This document shows, piece after piece, positions 1-7,417 of a stretch of DNA of 64,000 nucleotides. Within the stretch, counting starts at the first letter, position 1. Each line of letters begins with the position of its first letter. Under the pieces are notes generated by a model. That model was not told where the DNA came from. It saw only the letters and a program-made list of their open reading frames with translations, and searched no databases. This DNA is from Minicystis rosea. GTDB lineage: Bacteria > Myxococcota_A > Polyangia > Polyangiales > Polyangiaceae. The DNA is taken from contig CP016211.1 in assembly GCA_001931535.1 (NCBI GenBank), positions 8,045,703-8,109,702 of the forward strand, read 5' to 3'. The position numbers and the translations under genes are program-made.

Positions 1-2
1 GC

Positions 3-485
3 CTTTATCTCGACGACACCGGCCGTCTCGCGGGCACCATGCGCGTGAGCGAGATGCTCCGCGCCGTCGGTGATTTCGAGCTCGACGAGTGGGTCCCCGG
101 TGAAGCGTGGCGCAAGGAGCCGGAGCTCGGTGTCTTCGTCATCGTGGAGAAGCGCTTTCTGGGTCTCGTCCCCGCGAGCGAGCCGAACACGCTCGCCCGC
201 GGCGAGGCCACGCGGTTCCGCATCGCCAGCATCCTCGACGACGGCAAGATCGAGCTCTCGTTGCGCGGCCACGGGCACGAAGAGGTCGAAACGGACGCGG
301 AGCGCATCCTCGCGCGCCTCTCGCGTCCCGGCGCACCGCGGATCGGCGATCGATCGAGCCCCGAAGAAATCCGCGCGGTTTTCGGCCTGAGCAAGAAGGC
401 CTTCAAGCGCGCGGTCGGGCGGCTGCTCGCAGAGCGCGCCGTGACCATCGACGATCGGGGCTTTCTCCTCGCGCAGAGGCGGTGA
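3..485 (+). CDS. CvfB-like S1 RNA-binding protein, C-terminal part (partial)
   Basis: The frame enters from the left edge, so the N-terminal half is missing and 160 residues remain. The visible part starts with a 'LYLDDTGRLAGTM' segment. An S1/OB-type region follows ('GVFVIVEKRFLGLVP', then 'DDGKIELSLR'), and the last 50 residues look like a small winged helix ('SPEEIRAVFGLSKKAFKRAV'). This order of S1 repeats followed by a C-terminal winged helix is that of the CvfB family, RNA-binding proteins first linked to virulence gene expression in Staphylococcus. No partner is visible upstream. The next gene starts 52 bases downstream on the same strand. Family call fairly sure; the cellular role here is unknown. 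Confidence 0.8.
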   Translation, partial: LYLDDTGRLAGTMRVSEMLRAVGDFELDEWVPGEAWRKEPELGVFVIVEKRFLGLVPASEPNTLARGEATRFRIASILDDGKIELSLRGHGHEEVETDAERILARLSRPGAPRIGDRSSPEEIRAVFGLSKKAFKRAVGRLLAERAVTIDDRGFLLAQRR

Positions 486-537
486 GGCATCGGCCTTCGA
501 CCACGATGGGCCCGCCGCGAAGGCGTATCATCCCTTC

Positions 538-1008
538 ATGGACTACCGCCGAGCTCCATCCAACCCGCCGCTGATTGTCACCCTGCGCGAGCGCGTCATG
601 GCGCTCGATCCCGACAGCAGCGCGCTCCGCTGGGAACAGCGCTTTCCTGGAGGCGCGGGCCGTTTGTTCTTGGTCGGCGCCACCTTGGTCGTGACGGGAA
701 AGACGACCAGCAGCGCGCGTTGCTTCGATCTCGAGAGCGGCGCGCTGCGCGGGCATTTCGATCTCGGCCTGGTGGTGGAGACGGGCCTCGTCCGCGGCGA
801 TCGGCTCTTCCTCGCGAGCTCCGACGCCGTCGTCTGCATCACGGTGGGCGGCTCTTTGATATGGGGCGCGTGGATGGAAAATGGCGCGCTCGTGTTCAGG
901 AATCAGGCCGGCGACGAGCTCTGGAGGATGGGCGCCGAAGCGATGAATGGCCTCGCCACCAGCCCTCTTTTGCTCTTGGGGGATTTGGCCGCACAGCCCG
1001 GCTCATGA
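538..1008 (+). CDS. Hypothetical PQQ/beta-propeller-like protein
   Basis: A 156-residue protein with alternating short beta segments of the PQQ-like propeller type ('VMALDPDSSALRWEQRFPGG', then 'ARCFDLESGALRGHF'). Such repeats convert a stored value into a blade, with W and G at fixed places. Only about three blades are present, so it is short for a full propeller and may be a fragment or act as part of a multimer. No signal peptide is visible. The ATG at 538 was chosen because no good start lies earlier in the frame; there is no obvious Shine-Dalgarno sequence. It ends convergent with the outer-membrane protein gene at 1031. Function not known. Confidence 0.55.
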   Translation: MDYRRAPSNPPLIVTLRERVMALDPDSSALRWEQRFPGGAGRLFLVGATLVVTGKTTSSARCFDLESGALRGHFDLGLVVETGLVRGDRLFLASSDAVVCITVGGSLIWGAWMENGALVFRNQAGDELWRMGAEAMNGLATSPLLLLGDLAAQPGS

Positions 1009-1030
1009 GCGCCGAGCACCCTGGTGAAGC

Positions 1031-1804
1031 TCAGAATGCGATGCTCAATCCGAGCCGGCTCGTGGCCCCCGCGGGCCGGAGCGCCGGCAGCATGACGCTG
1101 CCGTATTTGCGTGGATCGTCCTCGTCGGCCACGGGCGCATAAGCCATGGGGCGCTCGCCGGCGAACATGTAGCCGAAATCCAGCGTGGCCCAGAACTTCG
1201 CCCCGCGCGGGCCCGTGCTCCCCAAGAGCAATCCAGCGCCGCCCCCGACGTCGAGCCCCCACGTCCACGTGCGCGAGACGAGCGGTCGATCGAGGATGGG
1301 ATCGTCGATCGATCCCGCCATGTAGAGCGCCGCCGGCGCGGCCCGCGCGGCGAGGAAGAAGCGGCGGCCGAGCTGATATCGAGTCTCCAAGCCACCCGAG
1401 AGACGATGAAGCGTGAGCTTCGCGCGATCGCCCCGGGCCGAGGCGCTGCGCGCGCCGGCGTCGTATTCGGCGAACACGAGAATGGATGCGTGGCCCATGC
1501 GCCACACGGTCACACCGAAGCCGACGGATCCTTGCAGGAGAGCATCGTTGTTGGCGTAGGGATCGAATCCCGCGTTCGGCAACAACATGCCTCGCAAACC
1601 GAGGTTGATGGACAGCTCGGGTCGGCTCGAAGGCTCGATCGAGGGTGGCAGATCCGATGCAGCCTTGGGCGGAGCTGCTTCGGCGCCGTCGGGCGGAAGG
1701 GCCGTATCGGCGACCGGAGGCGCGCCGGATCCGCGCTCGGCGTGCGCGACGGCGGGCATGGAGAGCGCGAGGGCCACCGTCATGAAGAGAGGGGCGCGCG
1801 ACAT
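1031..1804 (-). CDS. Outer-membrane beta-barrel-like protein
   Basis: A 257-residue protein with a clear Sec signal peptide (cleavage expected after 'AVAHA', residue 22), a Pro/Ala-rich spacer, then amphipathic strands with alternating hydrophobic and polar residues ('LSINLGLRGMLLP', 'FWATLDFGYMFAGE') and a C-terminal 'LGLSIAF' that ends in Phe, as barrel proteins often do. I infer an outer-membrane barrel. The ATG at 1804 overlaps the TGA of the upstream propeller lipoprotein gene as TGATG; a GTG one codon earlier (1807) is also possible. The overlap suggests translational coupling, making this the last gene of a three-gene operon. Substrate or partner unknown. Confidence 0.7.
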   Translation of the reverse strand: MSRAPLFMTVALALSMPAVAHAERGSGAPPVADTALPPDGAEAAPPKAASDLPPSIEPSSRPELSINLGLRGMLLPNAGFDPYANNDALLQGSVGFGVTVWRMGHASILVFAEYDAGARSASARGDRAKLTLHRLSGGLETRYQLGRRFFLAARAAPAALYMAGSIDDPILDRPLVSRTWTWGLDVGGGAGLLLGSTGPRGAKFWATLDFGYMFAGERPMAYAPVADEDDPRKYGSVMLPALRPAGATSRLGLSIAF

Positions 1805-3378
1805 CACAGACCTCCGAGGAGCACGGCAGCATGGGACACCGCCGTTTCGAGCGAGGGACGCTCACCGTCGAGCACCGTGATGCCGACCGTGGACGTCGCA
1901 TGAAACGCCAGGAGCGCACGGCCACCGTCGATGCGGGCGATGTCGAACGAGGCCGCCACGGGCTGAGACAGGAGCAGATTCTTCGGGTGCAGATTGGCGA
2001 GATCCAGCGCTGCGATGGCGGATTGATAGGGCGCCGCCATCCACGCGCGGCGGCCGTCGGGCGATACCGAGAGTTGGGCGCCGTCGGCGGCGAGAATGGG
2101 AGAGGCCGTGCGGGCCAGGAGATCGAGGACGTAGAAGCTGCGACCGTCGAGGCCGAGGAGGATCTTCAGGCGCTCGTTGGGCGCGGGGACGTCGCGCACC
2201 GCCGCGATGGGCTGCTCGAGCGTGAGCTCCTCGACACTCTTGTACGGCTTGCCCACCGTCGATCCGAGCGCCACGAAGGCGACGCGCGCGCTCGACGTCG
2301 ACCACAAGAGCGCCACGTCCGCCCCCGCGGCGCTCGCGCCGACGATGCCCGTCACGATCGAGATGTGCTCGAAAGGCGCGCTCAATGCGACGTTGCCGGC
2401 GATGCCGGTCGCCGGATCGATGAGGGCGAGCGAGCGCTGCGCGGGTACGAGCGCCGCGAGACGAAGGCCGCCGTCGGTGTTGACGAAGGCGATGTCGCTC
2501 GGCACGCCGCCCGCGAAGACCACGTTGGGCGTGGGGCGGAAGTCGTGCGCTTTGGGCTCGTCGGGGAGACTCGGCAGGATGTCGATGAGGACGACGCTCG
2601 AATCACCGGCCACGCGCACCGCGAGGCGCGCATCGTCGTCGCGCGCGGGGTCGCCGTCGGTCACCGCGATTTGCTCGGGGACGAGCTTCTCGCCGCTCGA
2701 CGAGAGGCGCACGGTGATGTCGCCCTTCGCCGGATCCTTCAAATCGATGAGGCCGACGTCGCGATCGGTGAGCACCGCGAGCAGCCGGCGCTCGCCGCCC
2801 GGGATGTCGAGCGTGGGCGTGAAGAAGAAGCTCCGGGGTCGCCCGCCGAAGCTGCGCAACGTGAGCGGTGTGGGGTTCGTGTCGCTCGGCGGGGCGGCGA
2901 GATCGACGATGGAGAGCTCGTTCGGGTTCTCGACGAACGAGCTGTCCGTCTCCGAAGGGAAGACGACGGCGAAGCGCGATTCGGGATCGAGCGCGAGGCC
3001 GGAGAGCGGATCGCCGAGATCGTAATCGAAGACGAGGCCGGGCTTCGCGCCGCTCTCGACGATCGAGAGATGCGGCCCCTGGTCGTCGGGCCGCAGCCGC
3101 GGAACGTCGCCGCGCGTGAGCACCGCCAGATGTTTTCCATCGGTGGTCGTCTGCGAGGCTGCATATCCGCGGCCGATGGGGATCGACGACGGCACGAGCG
3201 TCCCATCGCTCTTCGCGCGGACGACGAGCGCGCGCTCGCCGGTCGCGTCGATGATGGCGGCCGCATCGTTGAAGCCATGCGCGACGACGCCGGTGGGAGA
3301 CGTGTCCCAAACCTCGTCACGGTGACCGCAACCAAGCGCGAGAGCCGCGAGAACACAGGGCAGCAAAGATCGCTTCAT
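1804..3378 (-). CDS. Beta-propeller lipoprotein
   Basis: A 524-residue protein with a lipoprotein signal (lipobox 'LALGC', Cys17), so it should be lipidated and face the periplasm or cell surface. The rest is built of repeated strand units of the YVTN/WD40-like type, for example 'LSIVESGAKPGLVFDYDLGD', 'GLALDPESRFAVVFP' and 'LSVSPDGRRAWMAAP'. These repeats predict a seven-bladed propeller used for binding rather than catalysis. Its ATG overlaps the stop of the upstream propeller gene (ATGA at 3378-3375), and its TGA overlaps the start of the barrel gene. The three proteins may therefore form one envelope complex. Ligand unknown. Confidence 0.75.
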   Translation of the reverse strand: MKRSLLPCVLAALALGCGHRDEVWDTSPTGVVAHGFNDAAAIIDATGERALVVRAKSDGTLVPSSIPIGRGYAASQTTTDGKHLAVLTRGDVPRLRPDDQGPHLSIVESGAKPGLVFDYDLGDPLSGLALDPESRFAVVFPSETDSSFVENPNELSIVDLAAPPSDTNPTPLTLRSFGGRPRSFFFTPTLDIPGGERRLLAVLTDRDVGLIDLKDPAKGDITVRLSSSGEKLVPEQIAVTDGDPARDDDARLAVRVAGDSSVVLIDILPSLPDEPKAHDFRPTPNVVFAGGVPSDIAFVNTDGGLRLAALVPAQRSLALIDPATGIAGNVALSAPFEHISIVTGIVGASAAGADVALLWSTSSARVAFVALGSTVGKPYKSVEELTLEQPIAAVRDVPAPNERLKILLGLDGRSFYVLDLLARTASPILAADGAQLSVSPDGRRAWMAAPYQSAIAALDLANLHPKNLLLSQPVAASFDIARIDGGRALLAFHATSTVGITVLDGERPSLETAVSHAAVLLGGL

Positions 3379-4991
3379 GGCGCACCGTCGACGACCTGCG
3401 TCGCCAGCTCGAAGCCCGTGATGGTGCGGGCCTCCCCCGTCTCCAACGTCACGAACGTGATCCGCCCGTCCGGGTGTTTCTGCGCCACGTAACCGCGACC
3501 GGCGCCGGCCACGATGCCGGCCGCGATGGGCATGCTGGCGAGCGCGATCTTCCGCACCTTGAGCGAGGGCATCGATCCGATGACGAGCTGATGGATCTTG
3601 GACGTCTCGTCACCGGCGGCGACGAGCGCGTGATCACCTTGAGGCGCGACGGCGACGGAGATGGGCGGCGCATCGAGGCCGACGATCTTGGGCGGCAAAT
3701 CCAGGGCGATCGGCGCGAACGTCACCGCCGCCGGATAGTGCGATCCTGCGTCGTCGAGCTGGTCGTGCAGCACCACCGCGTGCGCGGCGTCGGCCGTCGC
3801 GAAGACGCCGAGGATGGGCGCGCGCGTGAGAATGGTTCGCGGCGACGGCGGCGAAGCGGCCGTATCCATCACCGCGAGCACCGGGCTCGGCGTGGCGTTG
3901 GTGTAGAAGAAGGCGATCGGGCTCGCGCTCGCGAGCGAAGCCGATCCGATGGTCGCATCGACGGTGACGAAGCCCGCGCTCAGCGGATCGGTGATCACGC
4001 CCGGCACCGGCAGGAGCCCGACTTGGCTCGTCTCGCGCACCACCGCGACCGCGGTCGTGCCGTCGGCCGAGAGGTCGATGTCGGTGGCCGGCGCGGGCAA
4101 CGTCACCGCGGTCCGCGATCCATCGTCGAGCGAGAAGACGTCGATGACGGCCTTCCCTTCGCGACGGACGAGCGCGACGTGGCCATCGGGGGTTATGGCC
4201 ACGTCGCGCGTCGTCGCCGGCTCGGAGGGTGTGTCTCCGAGCGCGATGTTCTTCACGACCGCGGGCGCGCTGCCCGCGAGATCCATCACCGAGATCCCAT
4301 CCTGCGTGACCGCGAACGCCCGCTTCCCCGTGCTCTCGAAAGCGACGGCCACCGGGCGAAATCCAATGGTGAGATCGGTCGCGATCTCGGCGCCCTTGGT
4401 GAGATCGATGACGGAGATGTCCTGATACCCTTCGACGGGATCGGGGCTCTTCACGCGGCGCGCATCGGTCCAGGCGATGGCCCAATGACCATCGGGTGAG
4501 ATCGCCCACGCGTTACCCGCGGCCGGCACCGGCACCGAGACCGCGCTGATCCCGGACGATGAAGCGCGCAGGATGGTGGCGTCGTGCGAGAGCACGTTGA
4601 GGACGACCGCGACGTCGTCCGCGGGATCGGGGACGGCCGCGACGTACGTGGGCCCGTACCCCGCATCGACGAGCTTCACGGCGAGCGTAGTCGCGTCGAT
4701 GTACGCGACGCGTCCGCTCGTCGGGTTGGCGATCCAGACGTACTTGCCCGTCGCCACCGGAGCGCCGAAGCTCGATTCGATCTCTTGTTCGGGCGGCGCG
4801 CCGCCCCCTCCTCCCGTCCCGCTGCTCGACGAGGAAGCGCTGGTGCCCCCGCCGGTGCCGATCCCGTCGGCGCCCTCCGCGCCGCAGGCCGCCCCGACGA
4901 CGGCGATGACGAAGCCGACCGCGAGGCCCGCCGAGCCCGATGAAACGAGCCTCCGCAAGCGTCGCGTCCCATGGAGGACGAGAGATCTCAT
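3375..4991 (-). CDS. Beta-propeller lipoprotein, first gene of operon
   Basis: A 538-residue protein starting 'MRSLVLHG'. An upstream in-frame codon at 5039 is less likely because a GGAGG sequence lies 13 bases before the chosen ATG and the signal peptide begins here. The lipobox is 'VGAAC' (Cys36), followed by a Gly/Ser-rich tether ('TGGGTSASSSSSGTGGGGG') typical of Polyangiales lipoproteins. The body has YVTN-like propeller repeats ('YVWIANPTSGRVAYIDATTL', 'AVAFESTGKRAFAVTQDG'). It is a diverged relative of the next gene, suggesting an old duplication. It is the first gene of the coupled operon ending at 1031; its promoter should lie between 4992 and 5243, facing away from the SurA-like gene. 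Confidence 0.75.
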   Translation of the reverse strand: MRSLVLHGTRRLRRLVSSGSAGLAVGFVIAVVGAACGAEGADGIGTGGGTSASSSSSGTGGGGGAPPEQEIESSFGAPVATGKYVWIANPTSGRVAYIDATTLAVKLVDAGYGPTYVAAVPDPADDVAVVLNVLSHDATILRASSSGISAVSVPVPAAGNAWAISPDGHWAIAWTDARRVKSPDPVEGYQDISVIDLTKGAEIATDLTIGFRPVAVAFESTGKRAFAVTQDGISVMDLAGSAPAVVKNIALGDTPSEPATTRDVAITPDGHVALVRREGKAVIDVFSLDDGSRTAVTLPAPATDIDLSADGTTAVAVVRETSQVGLLPVPGVITDPLSAGFVTVDATIGSASLASASPIAFFYTNATPSPVLAVMDTAASPPSPRTILTRAPILGVFATADAAHAVVLHDQLDDAGSHYPAAVTFAPIALDLPPKIVGLDAPPISVAVAPQGDHALVAAGDETSKIHQLVIGSMPSLKVRKIALASMPIAAGIVAGAGRGYVAQKHPDGRITFVTLETGEARTITGFELATQVVDGAP

Positions 4992-5243
4992 CGCAAGAAA
5001 GGACCCTCCGAAGCGAAGGTCGACCCAAGCAGATCCCATGCCTCACCGCATTTGCAGGGCCTGTGTGCGGCCTCCGTGCCGCGCGGTCTGACATCGATGT
5101 CGCGCAGTCGAAACACGGGCGACCTCGGCGCGAGGCCCGGCCACATCACGATTTCCCTTGAAATCCCGGCCTAAGCTCGTTGTGCCCTGGGTCCTCGGCC
5201 GTTCGATGGATGCGGCGGGATCCCTGTGGTAGTGGTCGCCGTC

Positions 5244-6263
5244 ATGCGGGCTCCGTTTCGTCTCGCCCTGTCCTTTGCCGTGGCTGCGACGGCCCTCGCC
5301 GGTGCGGCGCGCCCGGCGCGCGCGGTCGTCGTCGAGCGCGTGGTCGCGGTCATCGGCGATCGACCGATCCTCCTCTCCGAGCTCCGCCGGCGGGCCCGGC
5401 CGTTCCTGCTCCAGATCGCGTCGCGCCTCCCGCCCGGGCCGCAGCAGACCGCGGCCGAGACGCAGGTCTACAAAGAGCTCATCCAGAAGATGATCGACGA
5501 CGAGCTCGAAGGTCAGGCCGCCGACAAGGCGCACGTCTCGGTGACGTCGGACGAGATCGACAACGCCATGCGCAACATCGCCACGGCGCAGAACATGACC
5601 CTCCCCGATCTCATCAAGGGCGCCGGGCGATCGGGCCTCTCCGAGCAGGACTACCGCGAGGAGCTGCGCCGCCAGATCCTCGAAGGCAAGATGCTCCAGC
5701 TCCGCGTGAAGGGCCGTATCCGCATCACGGAAGAAGACGTGAAGGCGATGTACGAGCGCACGCTGCGCGAGGAGCGCCTGCGCCGCGAGTACCAGCCGCG
5801 TTGGATCGTGCTCCGCGTGCCGGCCGGCTCGAGCTCCGAGGCCGCCGCCGAGCGCATGGCCCTCGCCAAGAAGCTCGTGCAGGCCGCGCGCAAAGGGGAG
5901 GATTTCGCGACGCTCGCCAAGCAATACTCGGACGACACGGCCACGCGCGAGAACGGCGGCGATCTCGGCATCCGCGCGCCCCAAGGCTCGCCGCAGGCCG
6001 CGCAGGGCCGCCGTCCCACGCTGGCGCCCGAGCTCGACAGCGCCGTGGCCGCGCTCGACGCCGGCCAGGTGACCGAGCCCATCAAGATCGCAGACGCCAT
6101 CGTCATCGTCCAGCTCGTCGAGCGCCAGGCCTCGCGCTACCGCACCTTCGAGGAGGCCAAGCCCGAGATGCTCCAGCGCCTCCAGACCGAGATCCTGGAG
6201 AAGGCCAAGCGCAAGTGGCTCGACGAGCTGAAGAGCCACACCCACCTCGACGTGCGCCTCTAA
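5244..6263 (+). CDS. surA: SurA/PpiC-type peptidyl-prolyl cis-trans isomerase
   Basis: A 339-residue periplasmic foldase of the SurA family. It starts at the ATG at 5244, with a Sec signal peptide (cleavage near 'ARPARA', residue 27). A SurA-like N-terminal helical domain follows ('VERVVAVIGDRPILLSELRR'; Met- and Gln-rich helices to about residue 165). A single parvulin domain spans roughly residues 175-300 ('GEDFATLAKQYSDDTATREN', then 'GGDLGI'), then a C-terminal helix. The family assists outer-membrane proteins across the periplasm by prolyl isomerisation and chaperone activity. E. coli SurA has two parvulin domains; this one has one, as in many deltaproteobacterial relatives. It is divergent from the propeller/barrel operon and 30 bases before the YkgJ-like gene. 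Confidence 0.85.
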   Translation: MRAPFRLALSFAVAATALAGAARPARAVVVERVVAVIGDRPILLSELRRRARPFLLQIASRLPPGPQQTAAETQVYKELIQKMIDDELEGQAADKAHVSVTSDEIDNAMRNIATAQNMTLPDLIKGAGRSGLSEQDYREELRRQILEGKMLQLRVKGRIRITEEDVKAMYERTLREERLRREYQPRWIVLRVPAGSSSEAAAERMALAKKLVQAARKGEDFATLAKQYSDDTATRENGGDLGIRAPQGSPQAAQGRRPTLAPELDSAVAALDAGQVTEPIKIADAIVIVQLVERQASRYRTFEEAKPEMLQRLQTEILEKAKRKWLDELKSHTHLDVRL

Positions 6264-6293
6264 CGGCACATCGATCTGCGCCTCGCGATCGCC

Positions 6294-6653
6294 ATGGCGC
6301 CCCTCGCCCCCGACGCCGACACGCCCGAATGCACGGCCTGCGGCACGTGCTGCTTCTCCAACCTGCCCGAGTACGTGCGCGTCTTCGGTTACGACTGGGA
6401 CCGGATGGACGACCACGCCCGGACGTTCACCGACTTCCTCGGCAACCGCTGCTACATGCGCATCGAGGACGGCCACTGCGCCGCCCTCACCATCGATGCG
6501 GCCGGCCCGCGCTTCACGTGCGCCATCTACGAGCAGCGCCCCGACGCCTGCCGCGCGCTCGAGCGCGGCAGCGGCAACTGCCGCGGCGAGCGTCACGAAA
6601 AGGGGGAGCGCCCCCTCCTCGCCGTCGAACGGCTGCTCCGCCGCACGCCGTGA
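6294..6653 (+). CDS. YkgJ-family cysteine-cluster protein
   Basis: A 119-residue cytoplasmic protein with the YkgJ/DUF-type cysteine signature. The N-terminal 'CTACGTCC' is a CxxCxxCC motif, and further Cys are seen in 'NRCYM', 'GHCAAL', 'FTCAIYEQRPDACR' and 'GNCRG'. The family is thought to bind zinc or an iron-sulphur cluster, but no enzyme activity is firmly assigned. The pattern 'CAIYEQRPDACRALE' is the most conserved part of the family. It lies 30 bases after the SurA-like gene on the same strand, so it may be cotranscribed. Length is normal for the family. Confidence 0.85.
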   Translation: MAPLAPDADTPECTACGTCCFSNLPEYVRVFGYDWDRMDDHARTFTDFLGNRCYMRIEDGHCAALTIDAAGPRFTCAIYEQRPDACRALERGSGNCRGERHEKGERPLLAVERLLRRTP

Positions 6654-7417
6654 ACGCCCTCCCCGGGGTGTGCGAGCGCACGCCCTACCGCACGATCGGC
6701 GCACGCTCGACCTCGGAACCAACCCCGCTGTTTTGTTTAATGGCTGCCCGAAGGTGCCGCCACCTACCCAATCGAAGCGCCCTCCGCGGGTTAGAACGAA
6801 GACCGGAGTCCGACTGGAGAGGTGACCGAAAGAGCGTCGCGAGCACACCGCTAGTCTCTGTTCGATGACGTCGCGACCCCCTGTCCGACGACGTCACGAG
6901 CGCACCGCAGCCAGGAAAAGCGAGCGAGGATACCTGCGTATCTCGAGCGAGCTCGACCGACGATGCGGCCGTCATGAGACAGCGCCGAGGGCTCGTCCAC
7001 GCTTCTTTCGTCACCTCTCGGGCCCCTCCGATCTCGTGCGCTTCGTGCTCGTTCGGAAGGTCGGACCGCTCCTGACGGTCCGCCCTACCGAATGGGCTCA
7101 TGCGCAGTTGCCTTCTTGAATGGATTCGAGCCTGACGTTCGTCGCGTCGAGATACGTGAGCGGCAGGCGTGTATCACGTGCCGTGTCGGAGATGAGCACG
7201 GCGCGGTTGGCAGTCTCGGTGCGGGCCGACAATCGAGTTGACGTTCCTCACCTCTTGCCCGCCCGAGACAAGGCCCTTCGCGCCGGTATCGAGATTGCTT
7301 AGCTGATTGGACCGCCTGCTGCGCCGCCGCCGGCCACCGACAGACAACCTCGCTGCCTTCAGCAGATCGCTGGGGGACGGCCGCCCATTGCCAGGGATCG
7401 ATCGAAAGGAACCAAGG
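6654..7417. other. Intergenic region without a supported gene
   Basis: 764 bases between the YkgJ-like gene and the vWA lipoprotein gene. Base composition is less extreme than in the neighbours, with a T-rich stretch near 6729-6739. Short open frames exist on both strands, but none gives a recognisable protein, a signal peptide or a good ribosome-binding site. A weak sigma-54-like element sits at 7208-7222. The region may hold the lipoprotein promoter and the end of the upstream transcript; no clear terminator hairpin with a T tract was found. Confidence 0.5.
7404..7410 (+). promoter_or_regulatory. Ribosome-binding site fixing the vWA lipoprotein start
   Basis: 'GAAAGGA' lies seven bases before the ATG at 7418. 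This supports that start over the in-frame codon at 7307, which would put 37 charged residues before the signal peptide. Confidence 0.6.

Noticed and set aside
1831..3492. A 553-residue plus-strand frame opposite the second propeller gene
   Set aside because: Low-complexity Arg/Gly/Asp composition, no start signal, and a convincing lipoprotein on the other strand.
6685..7302. Short open frames in the gap before the vWA lipoprotein
   Set aside because: No family match, no ribosome-binding site, and overlapping frames on both strands.
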